Of a stretch of DNA of 64,000 nt, positions 42,725-51,418 are shown piece after piece. Under the pieces are notes generated by a model. That model made no database searches. It saw nothing but the letters and a program-made list of their open reading frames with translations, and was not told where the DNA came from. How positions within the stretch are numbered: the stretch's first letter is position 1; the number at the start of each line of letters is the position of its first letter. The position numbers and the translations under genes were made by a program. Where the stretch lies: contig NZ_KB217483.1 in assembly GCF_000331305.1 (NCBI RefSeq), positions 167,534 through 231,533 on the forward strand, given 5' to 3'. Source of the stretch: Calothrix sp. PCC 7103. Lineage in GTDB: Bacteria; Cyanobacteriota; Cyanobacteriia; Cyanobacteriales; Nostocaceae.

Positions 42725-43254
42725 TTGTTACTCCTCAATCATTTTTAATATTTTGGTGTTGAGCAAATGTCTCATATCTCAAACCCATTATAAATACAAC
42801 TGGCTTTATATAAGTTCAGCGTCCTTATAATTATATGCTATTTATTTCAGAACCCACACATGTATGTATAATTTCGTACATTCGGAGATAGTATTGTAAT
42901 TATTTTAATTATAAACCGCAAATTGTAATCAAGGCGCCAGTCGCGCGTCGTCGAAGTGGAAACATAAAATTTCAGACTATTATAAGCGTTCTAACGAGCG
43001 TCAATATATTACTTCCACTTGATTTGTTATGAAAGAAAATTATTGTTCAGCAAACAATATAAACACAAAAATGCTGTAAATAAGTCTTTGACTTTTTGTG
43101 AGCTAATTACCGAAATTTTGCGTAAATATAGGTAATCGTAAAGTTATTGAGTGTTAAATAAAAAGTAATGCTATGCAACTGAAGAGTGAGCATAATCCAA
43201 ACTGGAATTTAGTTCAACTTCAAGTTGAGTTTGACTGTCATTTAAATTGGCTCC
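42725..43254. promoter_or_regulatory. 530-base divergent spacer with several inverted repeats
   Basis: No gene. Candidate sites: AAGTGGAA (about 42954) with TTCCACTT (about 43013); ATTACC...GGTAAT (about 43106-43136); and CAACTTCAAGTTG (43216-43228), a 13-base near-perfect palindrome about 25 bases before the operon start. The last is well placed as an operator for the HTH protein at 43255. A transfer origin could also lie here but no nick site is identifiable. Confidence 0.4.
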
Positions 43255-43644
43255 ATGAAATATGTACAACGACTTTACTCCCAAACTACATTAGCCAAAG
43301 AATCAGGTGTTTGCGTAACAACCATCAAAAACTGGTGTGAGTTCGCTGACATCAAATCACCAAAGCGCGGAGGTTTATTTAGCTGTCTTGATTTGGAATT
43401 ATTAGCTTGTTTTTACGTTGCTAATCGGTTTTTAAGAGTCGCGCAAGTCGATTACCAAAAAGAAGTCGTCAGCAGAGGAGGAATAAAATTATACGTTCGC
43501 GAAGTCCGGCGTACTGACTTGTACACATTTGTGACTGAGTTTTTAACTCCAGAGGAACAAGATAACTTTTTCGTCAAAATATTGGTTGATAAATTGAAGG
43601 AGGAACAAGCAAATGAATCTGTCAGCAGCAGTACAGCAGCTTGA
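43255..43644 (+). CDS. MerR-like helix-turn-helix protein, first gene of the transfer-like operon
   Basis: 129 residues. The N-terminal winged-helix/HTH reads LYSQTTLAKESGVCVTTIKN, then WCEFADIKSPKRGGLFSCLD, similar to DNA-binding MerR/excisionase-like folds. The C-terminal half is helical and charged. The last 32 bases overlap the next gene, whose ATG at 43613 has GGAGG before it. It probably controls the operon that follows. It is unlike the XRE gene at the left end of the window. Confidence 0.55.
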   Translation: MKYVQRLYSQTTLAKESGVCVTTIKNWCEFADIKSPKRGGLFSCLDLELLACFYVANRFLRVAQVDYQKEVVSRGGIKLYVREVRRTDLYTFVTEFLTPEEQDNFFVKILVDKLKEEQANESVSSSTAA

Positions 43645-44239
43645 AATACCCATAACCGATTTGAAAGCTATTTGCCAAGCTTTAGATATTGCAATTACCG
43701 ATAACTCAATTAGCGATGACAATTTCCAGAAAGTTCAAGCTTTCGTTACTGCTTGCAAAGAGCGCGCGTGTTCATTTGCTGAGGGTATTCAAGAATTGCT
43801 GCGTCTTAAAACCGAAGCGCAAGCGCAACAACAAACGATGGGCGCCAGATTTAATTTGGATGAGTTCTTCAGGCAGCGCATTGGTGTTGACCCACAGGTA
43901 ATAAAACCTGGTAGCTACCACTATGACCTGTATCAACTGTTACTCAAATCTCATTCAATATCTCAAGTTGGCTACACCCTATTTAGAGAAGCGTTTTTAC
44001 GTCAAACCCAGGATTTGATTTTAAACGGTGTTGAAGAATCGGAGATTACACACAACCAAACAGTCAATGGTTTCGGCGCCGCATTTGAGAGCATCGAGCA
44101 TCAGTTCGAGCAAAATTTTTTAGGAACATCGGTAAATTGGGGGGAGGAAGAACATCCAGTGTTGGTAGCGGCACAACAAACATCGCTTCCAGGCGCCAAG
44201 AAAACGACTACATCAACGTCCCATGTGTCGAAGAAGTAG
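43613..44239 (+). CDS. Conserved plasmid protein, C-terminus possibly frameshifted
   Basis: 208 residues, soluble, helical (about 1-80) then ARFNLDEFFRQRIGVDPQVI and HYDLYQLLLKSHSISQVGYT. The final residues (KKTTTSTSHVSKK) look non-native. At the GGCGCC near 44190 the adjacent frame continues as QENDYINVPCVEEVVEAAPA into the next gene, which is far more coding-like. A one-base indel there would join this gene and 44281-44544 into one protein with a C-terminal membrane anchor. No family recognised. Confidence 0.6.
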   Translation: MNLSAAVQQLEIPITDLKAICQALDIAITDNSISDDNFQKVQAFVTACKERACSFAEGIQELLRLKTEAQAQQQTMGARFNLDEFFRQRIGVDPQVIKPGSYHYDLYQLLLKSHSISQVGYTLFREAFLRQTQDLILNGVEESEITHNQTVNGFGAAFESIEHQFEQNFLGTSVNWGEEEHPVLVAAQQTSLPGAKKTTTSTSHVSKK

Positions 44240-44280
44240 TTGAAGCGGCGCCAGCTTTGGCAGCAGAAACGTTACAAGTA

Positions 44281-44544
44281 ATGGCGCCAACGATAAATCA
44301 AGTTCTCTTGAGTGACCGCCAAACAATTACAAACTATATGACAGAAGGAGGAACGGTTGCTACTACTGTTGCGATTACTACTACCACCACTATCGCCACT
44401 ATTGCCATTGCTATTAGCTCTCCGCCAAAACCAGTTTTTTTAAAGATTATAGGCACTTTCATTACTGGGGCTATTTTAGGAGTAGCGTTAGCGGCATTAG
44501 TTCTTCGTCATTACAGAAAGCAAATCTTAAGTAACAAGGTTTAG
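44281..44544 (+). CDS. Small membrane protein (or membrane anchor of the preceding protein)
   Basis: Starting at the ATG at 44281 (MAPTINQVLLSDRQ). It has a Thr-rich hydrophobic segment (TVATTVAITTTTTIATIAIA) and a clear transmembrane helix (IIGTFITGAILGVALAALVL), ending in a basic tail. The open frame extends upstream to 44137 and overlaps the preceding gene by about 100 bases. That is unusual for this operon and supports a frameshift or fusion. No start here has a good ribosome binding site. Confidence 0.45.
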   Translation: MAPTINQVLLSDRQTITNYMTEGGTVATTVAITTTTTIATIAIAISSPPKPVFLKIIGTFITGAILGVALAALVLRHYRKQILSNKV

Positions 44545-44584
44545 GAGGTTTGTTGAACTCACGTTAATTAACGGCTTAACCAAC

Positions 44585-45532
44585 ATGCAGTTTACTGATT
44601 CGCCATCTGATTACCAAAACCATGAATATAGCTCCGATGATTTTGATGATTGGGTTCCAGACCCACGCGGAAAGTTTCAACAAAACCAGGCACCCTCACA
44701 GGGGTTTATCAATATTATTAAATCTGGGAGTTTAGATTCTTTACTAACAAATCCTTGGCTCGTATCAATTTTTATTGCAATAGTAATCTCAATATTGATT
44801 GCTTCGATTGCAGCAATAATGATGGGTCAACGTTCGACAGAACTTACACCCGAACAAGAAACACAGCAAGCACTGTTACAAAAATCTCAAAACTTGGAGG
44901 CAAGCGATAGCAACTTCCGAGAGTATTTAACGCGCAATGATTACAGTTCTGGAATGGTAAGCAATCCTGGTTTACTACAAGCAGCAGTTTTAGAAGCTTC
45001 CGCGCGTTACCGTAATCGAATTGTTGCCAGTCAAAATAATCCTCAAAACCAAGCATACAACCAGCATGAGGAGGTGATTAATTATGGCTCAGAAATTGAA
45101 GCGCTCAAACGTATCAACTTGGGCGCCTCTGGCAAAGAAGCAGAATTACGATATATTGACCCAAGCACAGATTCATGGGTAACAATTCCTCTCGACTCTG
45201 CCGAATTAGCAGCGAGTGGTTTAGTCAGACTAAATATCATCTCGACTAGTAGGAGGGAGACAACACAAAGGTTTGACTTGATTACAATTGCCCAAAACAC
45301 GCGCAAAGCTTTAACAGAAATCAAAAACACAAGAGTCGAAGCATTACGAGTCAAAGGATTGGCGCCTGTTGCATTGCAGTTAGAAAAGACCGATTGGTTT
45401 GGAAATACAACAAATCCACAAGGTGCTGAAATATCTGATTACCAGCAGGATAAACCAGAACCAAAACCGCGAAAACCGCAGCAGTCAAACTTGCCTCCAA
45501 AACCAATCAAGGAGGATAACAATGAGCAGTAA
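44585..45532 (+). CDS. Bitopic membrane protein of the transfer-like operon
   Basis: 315 residues: acidic cytoplasmic N-terminus (1-55), one strong transmembrane helix (NPWLVSIFIAIVISILIASI, about 57-80), then a large outer domain (INLGASGKEAELRYIDP; VTIPLDSAELAASGLV) and a Pro/Lys-rich tail. The topology resembles VirB8/VirB10-like bitopic scaffolds of transfer machines, without sequence similarity that I can claim. It overlaps the next gene's start by 11 bases. Confidence 0.55.
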   Translation: MQFTDSPSDYQNHEYSSDDFDDWVPDPRGKFQQNQAPSQGFINIIKSGSLDSLLTNPWLVSIFIAIVISILIASIAAIMMGQRSTELTPEQETQQALLQKSQNLEASDSNFREYLTRNDYSSGMVSNPGLLQAAVLEASARYRNRIVASQNNPQNQAYNQHEEVINYGSEIEALKRINLGASGKEAELRYIDPSTDSWVTIPLDSAELAASGLVRLNIISTSRRETTQRFDLITIAQNTRKALTEIKNTRVEALRVKGLAPVALQLEKTDWFGNTTNPQGAEISDYQQDKPEPKPRKPQQSNLPPKPIKEDNNEQ

Positions 45533-46889
45533 GTTATTTTTTGCTCCCATACCTTTGCTTGTAGGTGGTTGGATGTTCACAAGCAGCTTTACAGTAAGTA
45601 CGATAATGCAACCAACAACACCATACTCTACGCAACAGCAGTCAGTTGAAGTGGAGATGCCAGAACCAGCCAAGTCTTTTCTACGAATTGGAGGCGCCGT
45701 TTTAGCAGTCGCAGCACCATCAAGTTTAGTTTTTTGGGAATTAACTAGTAAAAAACGGCATTTAACACAACCGCCTCAACTCTTATTGAAAGCGAGCCAG
45801 AATGTGTCAAATCAACAATCTCAACCATCTTCGTTTGGGGTAGACAATACGCAACCTAAAGTTAAAAGTGTTGCTAGTACTCATACTGATATTAATCGAG
45901 TTGATACAAGCTACCAACAAACAAATAGTCCTCCAGTTCCCAAGCAAGTTCCAAATTTCTATCAAACAGGCGCCTATGAATCTATAAACTCAGGCAATAA
46001 AGTTGATGCAGAAAGGAGAATGTCGGGCGCCATCAATGAAGATAAATATGGAGACATAAAATCTCTTGTTTACGAAAACACAGTGGGCATCGTTGGTAAG
46101 GAGAAAGGGAGCGGCAAAACTTCAAAACTTGGTTATTTAATTGCCGAACATATCAAACTTGGTCATTTGGTATGGATGGTTAACCCTTTCGCCAAGGGTC
46201 AGCACTGGAAGGGAATTAAAGTTTTTGGACGTGGTTACAACTTTGTTGAAGCTACAAACGCGATTCGTGAGTTTACCCGCATTGCTTTTTTTAGAATTGC
46301 TGAAGCTGGTGATGAAACCAAAGAATACGAACCGTTTGAAGATATCCATATTCATCTCTCGCTTGATGAAATGTCCAATTATTCGAGCGAAGTCGATAAT
46401 ATCGATGCTACCGTCATGCCTAAATTCTGGGAAGCAGTGGTGCAATTTGTGCGGCAATCGAATATGTCTGTATCCTTTGCTAGCCACGGTGATACGCAAG
46501 CAATGTTAGGCGGCGCCAAAGCTCTGGCTGGAAAATCAGAAACTATTAAAGATGCGATTGTTTGGTTGTACGCCCAAGCAGTAACGGATAGAAATATTGA
46601 AGGCAATAAACGTTGTGCTGGCTGGGCATATTTAATTCGCCCAGATGGAGGGGAGCGTCAGAAACTACGAGTTGATATTCCAACTTGGATGCAAGGACCA
46701 CCAGCAACTCGACTTGATGGAAAAGACAAATATAACTACGTTCAACTCGTCCAAAAATATTGCCCTCAATTTCTATACCTTCCAACTAATGCTCAACAAC
46801 CTACATCCGACCCAGTTGATACTGAGCAGTTTCGCCTGAAACTAATTGAGCAAGAAGATATATGGGGACTTGATTCTGAGCCAAATTAA
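45522..46889 (+). CDS. P-loop ATPase, coupling-protein-like
   Basis: 455 residues from the ATG at 45522, chosen over an upstream frame start because AAGGAGGATAACA precedes it exactly. Two N-terminal hydrophobic stretches (about 3-21 and 45-70) anchor it in the membrane, followed by a Gln/Ser-rich linker. The ATPase domain has Walker A GIVGKEKGSGKTSK (about 190-202), Walker B HLSLDEMSNYS (about 278-286), and a downstream sensor-like SFASHGDTQAML. The membrane anchor plus HerA/FtsK/VirD4-style ATPase suggests a DNA translocase or coupling protein. It is the best functional clue for the operon. Confidence 0.7.
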   Translation: MSSKLFFAPIPLLVGGWMFTSSFTVSTIMQPTTPYSTQQQSVEVEMPEPAKSFLRIGGAVLAVAAPSSLVFWELTSKKRHLTQPPQLLLKASQNVSNQQSQPSSFGVDNTQPKVKSVASTHTDINRVDTSYQQTNSPPVPKQVPNFYQTGAYESINSGNKVDAERRMSGAINEDKYGDIKSLVYENTVGIVGKEKGSGKTSKLGYLIAEHIKLGHLVWMVNPFAKGQHWKGIKVFGRGYNFVEATNAIREFTRIAFFRIAEAGDETKEYEPFEDIHIHLSLDEMSNYSSEVDNIDATVMPKFWEAVVQFVRQSNMSVSFASHGDTQAMLGGAKALAGKSETIKDAIVWLYAQAVTDRNIEGNKRCAGWAYLIRPDGGERQKLRVDIPTWMQGPPATRLDGKDKYNYVQLVQKYCPQFLYLPTNAQQPTSDPVDTEQFRLKLIEQEDIWGLDSEPN

Positions 46890-46912
46890 CCAATGTCATT
46901 TAAGGAGTATTT

Positions 46913-47578
46913 ATGGTCAGAAAACAATTAAGAGGCGCCAACTTACCAGAGTTACGTTCAAGCAATTATTTAGACACTGATGTTATGGACGCAAATTACG
47001 AAGAAACTGACGATGATTACACCAATCGCCACAACAGAGGCTCAAACTGGCATGGACGCGCGTACCGTGCTGGACGTTATGCAAGAGGCGCCTACGATTG
47101 GGGACAAAATTATAGTCGTGGGATTACACCAGCAATGGAAAACGGCGCCAGTGCAGCTATTGGTACTTTGGGTACTGTCGCTAGTCACACCAACCCTTTC
47201 AAACCGTGGAGGTCGTTTGCTTTTTGGTCGATGGGCATCGGTACTTTAATTGTTGGTGGATGGGTTGCTCAATTCTTTTTGGGTGGACTAATTGCAACTC
47301 GTAATCCAAGACAACTTCCACAAAATGCTCCCACGGCAGTTAGATTTGGTCATGGTGTTGTAAATGCTGGTAAACCTGTTGCAACAGGGGTTTGGAATGG
47401 ATTTGGTACTGTTGCCACGGGAGCAGGTGACAGTTTGGATAAAGCTGTACGGTTAAATTCAGGCGCCGGCGATTGGCAACAACCACGAGTAACTGTGCAA
47501 CAAGCGCAACAACCCACAACTACTTTGCCCTTAACTAATTGGACGGGCGCCGGTAGGAGTGAGAGATGGAGAGAGTGA
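46913..47578 (+). CDS. Gly/Arg-rich membrane protein
   Basis: 221 residues. The acidic then Arg/Tyr/Gly-rich N-terminus (RGSNWHGRAYRAGRYARGAY) is followed by one transmembrane helix (SMGIGTLIVGGWVAQFFLGG) and a Gly/Thr-rich outer part. A good AAGGAG precedes the ATG. The last residues (SERWRE) are encoded by the purine arm of a hairpin element, so the natural C-terminus has been replaced. No family recognised. Confidence 0.55.
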   Translation: MVRKQLRGANLPELRSSNYLDTDVMDANYEETDDDYTNRHNRGSNWHGRAYRAGRYARGAYDWGQNYSRGITPAMENGASAAIGTLGTVASHTNPFKPWRSFAFWSMGIGTLIVGGWVAQFFLGGLIATRNPRQLPQNAPTAVRFGHGVVNAGKPVATGVWNGFGTVATGAGDSLDKAVRLNSGAGDWQQPRVTVQQAQQPTTTLPLTNWTGAGRSERWRE

Positions 47579-47685
47579 GAGGGGAGGGAGGAAAAGGAGC
47601 CAACAAGGAGTACGACATAATGAAATTCAAGCAGATTGTTCACCCTCACTCCCTCACTCCTTCGCTCCCTCCCTCCTCTTGGATA
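47550..47685. repeat. Polypurine/polypyrimidine inverted element across a gene junction
   Basis: The purine arm (GGAGTGAGAGATGGAGAGAG, then GGGGAGGGAGG) at 47552-47590 is complemented by the pyrimidine arm (CCTCACTCCCTCACTCC, then CCCTCCCTCC) at 47642-47680. It spans the end of the 46913 gene and the start of the 47620 gene. Same type as the element at 1984-2130. Confidence 0.6.
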
Positions 47686-48012
47686 AAGATTCCTCCGTCA
47701 AGCTTTCTAATTACAGGCGCCATATTTGTTGTGTTTGTTTTAGATATGGCTAGTCCTGGCTATGGGCAGTTCGCTCTAATTCCCAACTGGCGCCTTAATA
47801 TTGCAGCACTAACAACTGATGTACGTTCCGACTTGGAAAGTTTGATGCGCTCAAAGTCGTTACCCAGGAATAGCGCGCAAAAACAACCCACAAATAAAGA
47901 TTGCCAAACTTTGCTAGATGCTTATAGACAAGGTGCTAAATGTCAATTCGAGCCACCGACCTATTCAAATACCTCCCCCCAGAAGTCCAATACCAAGAAA
48001 TTAAAGCAGTAG
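47620..48012 (+). CDS. Exported small protein of the transfer-like operon
   Basis: 130 residues from ATG 47620, which has AAGGAG nine bases before it. The first residues (HPHSLTPSLPPSSW) come from the pyrimidine arm of the hairpin element. A hydrophobic segment follows (FLITGAIFVVFVLDMASPGY), likely a signal anchor or signal peptide, then YGQFALIPNWRLNIAALTTD and a Lys/Thr-rich tail with two cysteines. It overlaps the next gene by 73 bases. Function unknown. Confidence 0.5.
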   Translation: MKFKQIVHPHSLTPSLPPSSWIKIPPSSFLITGAIFVVFVLDMASPGYGQFALIPNWRLNIAALTTDVRSDLESLMRSKSLPRNSAQKQPTNKDCQTLLDAYRQGAKCQFEPPTYSNTSPQKSNTKKLKQ

Positions 48013-48800
48013 AAGAAGCACTTCGCCAAAATGTTATTGCCCAAGCTAGGGGATGTGTTTGCTGTTTTGGATTGTCTTTGATTATGGCAATTGTCATTGT
48101 TCATCCTGGTGTTAATGCGTGGGTTGAAAGCAAGCTTCAGCTAAACCGTTTTATTGGCATTAGTTCTGTAAGTTCTACACAGGTTAAAGAAGCTGACAAA
48201 ATAGCTGCTGCACTTGTTTCTTACGCGCGCGCTCATAACTGGTTCGTAAGAACTGGCGCCCGTCGTTACAACATTTTTTACGTTCAAGGAATGTTTCCCA
48301 ATGGTGTTAGTAACGATAACGCTCCCAATCAATTTAATGACAGTCGATTTTTAGTTGAAGTCAATCCGACTCCGCATTTGATTGGCGCCTGGGATGCTTC
48401 TGTTGAACCAGGTAATCATTACACCAAGCAACCAATGAATGCTAATGGTGCGGCACATATACAAGTACCAGGACAGTATAAAGCATGGCGTATTGGTATG
48501 CATAAGAACCGAGAACTTGCTTTGGTACAAGTGGCGCCTGTTGATATATCGCGTGATAAAAACCGTAATGGTAAGGCTGATGAAGGTGATTTGAAACAGC
48601 GCGCGTTAATTGGCGCCAATCAACATAGCGCACATGACCAGCAGTTAGTTGATGATGCAAGTGCAGGTTGTCCGGTAGGGCGAACATCTAAAGGGCATCA
48701 AGAATTTATGAGATTTTTACAACAAGACGCTGATTATTCTCTGAACAAAGATTTTATCTTCTCTACGGGTTTTATTACTGCCAAGGATTTGAGGTTTTGA
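47940..48800 (+). CDS. Membrane-anchored protein with SAGC motif, possible cell-wall enzyme
   Basis: 286 residues. A hydrophobic anchor lies at about 37-57 (CCFGLSLIMAIVIVHPGVNA). The outer domain contains YNIFYVQGMFPNG, DKNRNGKADEGDLK (an EF-hand-like D-x-N-x-N-G loop), GANQHSAH, and ASAGCPVGRTSKGHQEFM. The order His-rich step then SAGCxVGR resembles peptidoglycan-processing enzymes and phage-type peptidases known to me only in outline. In a transfer operon a cell-wall enzyme that opens the murein would be expected. Confidence 0.5.
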   Translation: MSIRATDLFKYLPPEVQYQEIKAVEEALRQNVIAQARGCVCCFGLSLIMAIVIVHPGVNAWVESKLQLNRFIGISSVSSTQVKEADKIAAALVSYARAHNWFVRTGARRYNIFYVQGMFPNGVSNDNAPNQFNDSRFLVEVNPTPHLIGAWDASVEPGNHYTKQPMNANGAAHIQVPGQYKAWRIGMHKNRELALVQVAPVDISRDKNRNGKADEGDLKQRALIGANQHSAHDQQLVDDASAGCPVGRTSKGHQEFMRFLQQDADYSLNKDFIFSTGFITAKDLRF

Positions 48801-48802
48801 TT

Positions 48803-49162
48803 ATGTCGAGAAATAGAGTATTAAATAATCAATATTCTGAGCTAGTTTCTGAAGCTTTAACAGGAATTTTAGCTGTTTTAAAGCAACTCTATGCCGCTGC
48901 TTATACGTTTTCAGAACATAGTGATTTTTTAGATGAGGCATTGCAAGATACAGAGCAACTGTTATTACAATTCCCGGTTGGTTTAGAAGGACAATTTATT
49001 GCAAATGGGGTTGATTGTACTACCGCTATTAGATTGATAGCCGCGTTGGATAGATTTGATTTAACCGAAGGCGTAGAAATACTGAAGTCAATTCGCGACC
49101 CTAGGACTTGTGGAATTGCTCAAAGAATTTTTAGTCGGATGGCGCAATCAAGGGGTTTATAA
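48803..49162 (+). CDS. Small helical hypothetical protein
   Basis: 119 residues from ATG 48803; a TTG two codons earlier is the alternative. All-helical, acidic (LVSEALTGILAVLKQLYAAA; LDEALQDTEQLLLQFP) with no membrane segment. It begins 2 bases after the previous stop and abuts the next gene's ATG, so it is firmly within the operon. Not recognised. Confidence 0.5.
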   Translation: MSRNRVLNNQYSELVSEALTGILAVLKQLYAAAYTFSEHSDFLDEALQDTEQLLLQFPVGLEGQFIANGVDCTTAIRLIAALDRFDLTEGVEILKSIRDPRTCGIAQRIFSRMAQSRGL

Positions 49163-49615
49163 ATGAAAAAAAAATATCTTTCCCCAAACGATTATTATTT
49201 GTACATGAAGTCTGATGCTTGGAGAAATAAGCACTATTGTTGGTTAAAGCAATGTAATTACCGATGCTCAATGTTTCCTTGGGTCAGAATTGGAAAATAT
49301 GCATCTAAAAAGTACGGAAAATATAGTATGCACTATACGGGTGTTGGTTATCGCCATTTGGGACATGAAGAGTTGTGGACAGATGTACTTCCGCTATGCC
49401 CACTCGCTCACTGGCTAATTCATGGTGGGCATATGAAAGCTAAAGCTCCCTGGAAACCGAACATTGTTCAACAAATATTACACTTTTGGTGTAGTTTACC
49501 ACTGCTATTAAAACAGTTAGTTTTTCTAGTTGCTGGATTACTAATTGCATCTCTTGTTTCTTGGTGGATGGGTTTTGTTTTAGGTGTTTTTCTTTTAGTA
49601 TTGCTGTTTAACTAA
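49163..49615 (+). CDS. HNH-like domain protein with C-terminal membrane helices
   Basis: 150 residues. The N-terminal part has the spaced Cys/His pattern YLYMKSDAWRNKHYCW, then MHYTGVGYRHLGHEELWTD and VLPLCPLAHWLIHGGH, which recalls degenerate HNH/endonuclease VII-like folds. The C-terminal 45 residues are two hydrophobic helices (LLLKQLVFLVAGLLIASLVS; WWMGFVLGVFLLVLLF). A membrane-attached nuclease-like fold would be unusual. The start ATG follows the previous stop directly. Confidence 0.5.
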   Translation: MKKKYLSPNDYYLYMKSDAWRNKHYCWLKQCNYRCSMFPWVRIGKYASKKYGKYSMHYTGVGYRHLGHEELWTDVLPLCPLAHWLIHGGHMKAKAPWKPNIVQQILHFWCSLPLLLKQLVFLVAGLLIASLVSWWMGFVLGVFLLVLLFN

Positions 49616-49620
49616 CTTTC

Positions 49621-50454
49621 ATGTATTTACACAAGTTAGGGCGTAAGTGGGATTTTCTCAACGCCCTATTATTAATTGGTATCGTCATCTTTTCATTTAG
49701 TAAGCCTGCGATAAAATTTAGCGCTGATAGTTTAGAAAATCTGAGTGAAATCAATGCATCTTATTCCGGTAAGCTAAATACTTTATTTGCTAATAATTCT
49801 TCAATAGGAGTATTAGCCTTGTGCGCTGCGGAAGGTAACTGTACCATTGAAGGCAACAAAACTTCTTTATATTATGGGCATGTTGACCCTGGCAACAGAG
49901 TTAATAACAGAGGGTGGTGTAGTGACCAAGGTAGAGGAGGGGCTAATTTGCAAAATGCGGATGCTGGCTGTTTAAGAAGAACTCAAAGTCGTATTTCTGT
50001 ATTAGTTCGTAAAATGCAAGCTGCTGGGTTAAATCCAGAAGAAAATGTAGAAGTGTTTTTGAATTCGATTGACCAATGGAATCAAGCATCTCCTCGTGTT
50101 AGTAATACATTTGCAGAGCGTTACGCATCTGCTATCAAACAAGGATTGAAGGGTAAAGAGGCTATCTTGTGGGCAAGAGTTGAAGCTTTCCGCAAGAACA
50201 ATGGAGAGTTGGAGGCGGGTAATTCGCGAGTCGGCTTGTTCTCGATTTGTGCTAATCCAAGCAATACATACTATACAACTCGGTTGCAGCAGTACCCTAT
50301 GTTGTCAGAACGTTGGCGTTGGAACTGTATTGCTCTGGATCAACGGCGCCGTTTAGAAGCGATAAACCAAGTTTTGACAAAAGCTGCTGATGGTGTTGCT
50401 CCCAGTCACTCCATAAATAGCAATAAGCTTGACTATCTTTTAAAATTAAGATAA
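49621..50454 (+). CDS. Lysozyme-like or transglycosylase-like exported protein (tentative)
   Basis: 277 residues. The N-terminal signal/anchor (DFLNALLLIGIVIFSFSKPA) is followed by an outer domain beginning IGVLALCAAEGNCTIEG, then YYGHVDPGNRVNNRGWCSDQ. The AEGN...YYGHxDPGN pattern is one I associate with a cyanobacterial plasmid family placed with murein hydrolases; the Glu after Ala would be the catalytic acid. Four or more cysteines suit a periplasmic location. It is the last gene of the operon; nothing follows for 700 bases. Confidence 0.5.
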   Translation: MYLHKLGRKWDFLNALLLIGIVIFSFSKPAIKFSADSLENLSEINASYSGKLNTLFANNSSIGVLALCAAEGNCTIEGNKTSLYYGHVDPGNRVNNRGWCSDQGRGGANLQNADAGCLRRTQSRISVLVRKMQAAGLNPEENVEVFLNSIDQWNQASPRVSNTFAERYASAIKQGLKGKEAILWARVEAFRKNNGELEAGNSRVGLFSICANPSNTYYTTRLQQYPMLSERWRWNCIALDQRRRLEAINQVLTKAADGVAPSHSINSNKLDYLLKLR

Positions 50455-51148
50455 GTAGCATCAGTTAAAACAATTATAGCTCTAATTATTCTCAAATGTA
50501 AAGCTTATTTTAATATTTGTGGTTGCAAAAAAATGATTAGAATAATTTTTCTTAGATTATGATAAAAACATCTCTAAATTTTACCTTTACTATACTTAAA
50601 CTATATAAACGATAAAGGCTCTAAAATCTTGGCTTAATGTAGATGTATTAAGACTCAATAAAATGAGCTTGATACTTAATTGTTACGTTTTAATGCGTAA
50701 TGCTTTCAAAAAAACATTAACTTAACAGAAGTAGTCTCTTATGTTGCAAAAAATCCACTGGTTGGGGCAAATTCAAAACGAGCATATCCAAACTACTCAA
50801 GAGTGTAGGACTCTTTTTTGCAAACAAGAGTTTCCTCATTTGACTTTCATTTGCCCTCCTGCTTTTGTTATGGTTGGTGGAGGACTGGTGTCTAATACTT
50901 ATCCCGGATTTCTCACAAATCTTTTGATAACTAGTCAAAAACCTTATGTAGCTTACGTTTGAAATAAAATGCTCCATTCCATACTGTTATATTTGTGCAG
51001 CGTCTAAAACGCTCGAAACTGAAGCTAGATAAAGGTTTGGGTAATAGTAGCGCATTGCTTGTGAGAAATGCGGGTTATGCCTGCGTTTTGATACGCTTTT
51101 TGATGATGCTCGTGTTTCTGGTTCTTTTTAGATTTTTATTAACTTGAT
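50455..51148. other. AT-rich spacer, mostly empty
   Basis: Only a doubtful small gene (50741-50962) is seen. GC content drops and no GGCGCC occurs from here to 56.4 kb, unlike the operon to the left. Confidence 0.5.
50741..50962 (+). CDS. Doubtful small ORF (73 aa)
   Basis: MLQKIHWLGQIQNEHIQ... with a hydrophobic, Cys- and Pro-bearing middle (FICPPAFVMVGGGLVSNT). No ribosome binding site of note. A longer open frame exists on the opposite strand over the same bases, so coding status cannot be decided. It could be a leftover of a lost gene. Confidence 0.25.
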   Translation: MLQKIHWLGQIQNEHIQTTQECRTLFCKQEFPHLTFICPPAFVMVGGGLVSNTYPGFLTNLLITSQKPYVAYV

Positions 51149-51352
51149 TTATGCTTCTATAACCCACTTTGCCACTAAGCGATCGCGTGTTCCGTCAAAT
51201 TTTTTTACCCATATCATCGAAAGTTGAGGAGAGGCTTTTTTCGGACTTTCTTTTTGAGGAATCGTTGAGGATAAATATGGTTCGCTGGGATTTTCAATCA
51301 AATCTTTATTTGCAATAGTGTTGGTTTTTTTTTGATGAGGAATAGATAGCAT
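51149..51352 (-). CDS. Small conserved-looking cyanobacterial protein (67 aa)
   Basis: Starts at ATG 51352 (MLSIPHQKKTN) with CAGGAAAA before it; a longer frame to 51418 lacks such a site. The N-terminal half is polar and probably disordered. The end reads LSMIWVKKFDGTRDRLVAKW, a compact beta motif that I believe recurs in small cyanobacterial proteins. Function unknown. Confidence 0.5.
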   Translation of the reverse strand: MLSIPHQKKTNTIANKDLIENPSEPYLSSTIPQKESPKKASPQLSMIWVKKFDGTRDRLVAKWVIEA

Positions 51353-51418
51353 ATTTATTTTCCTGAATAGCTTGTAATAGTTGAAAACTGAGCTTCTTAC
51401 AACACTGATGTTAAGCAA

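Noticed and set aside
46137-46785. Opposite-strand and shifted frames over the ATPase gene
   Set aside because: They lack family features and the ATPase frame has clear Walker motifs and a strong ribosome site.
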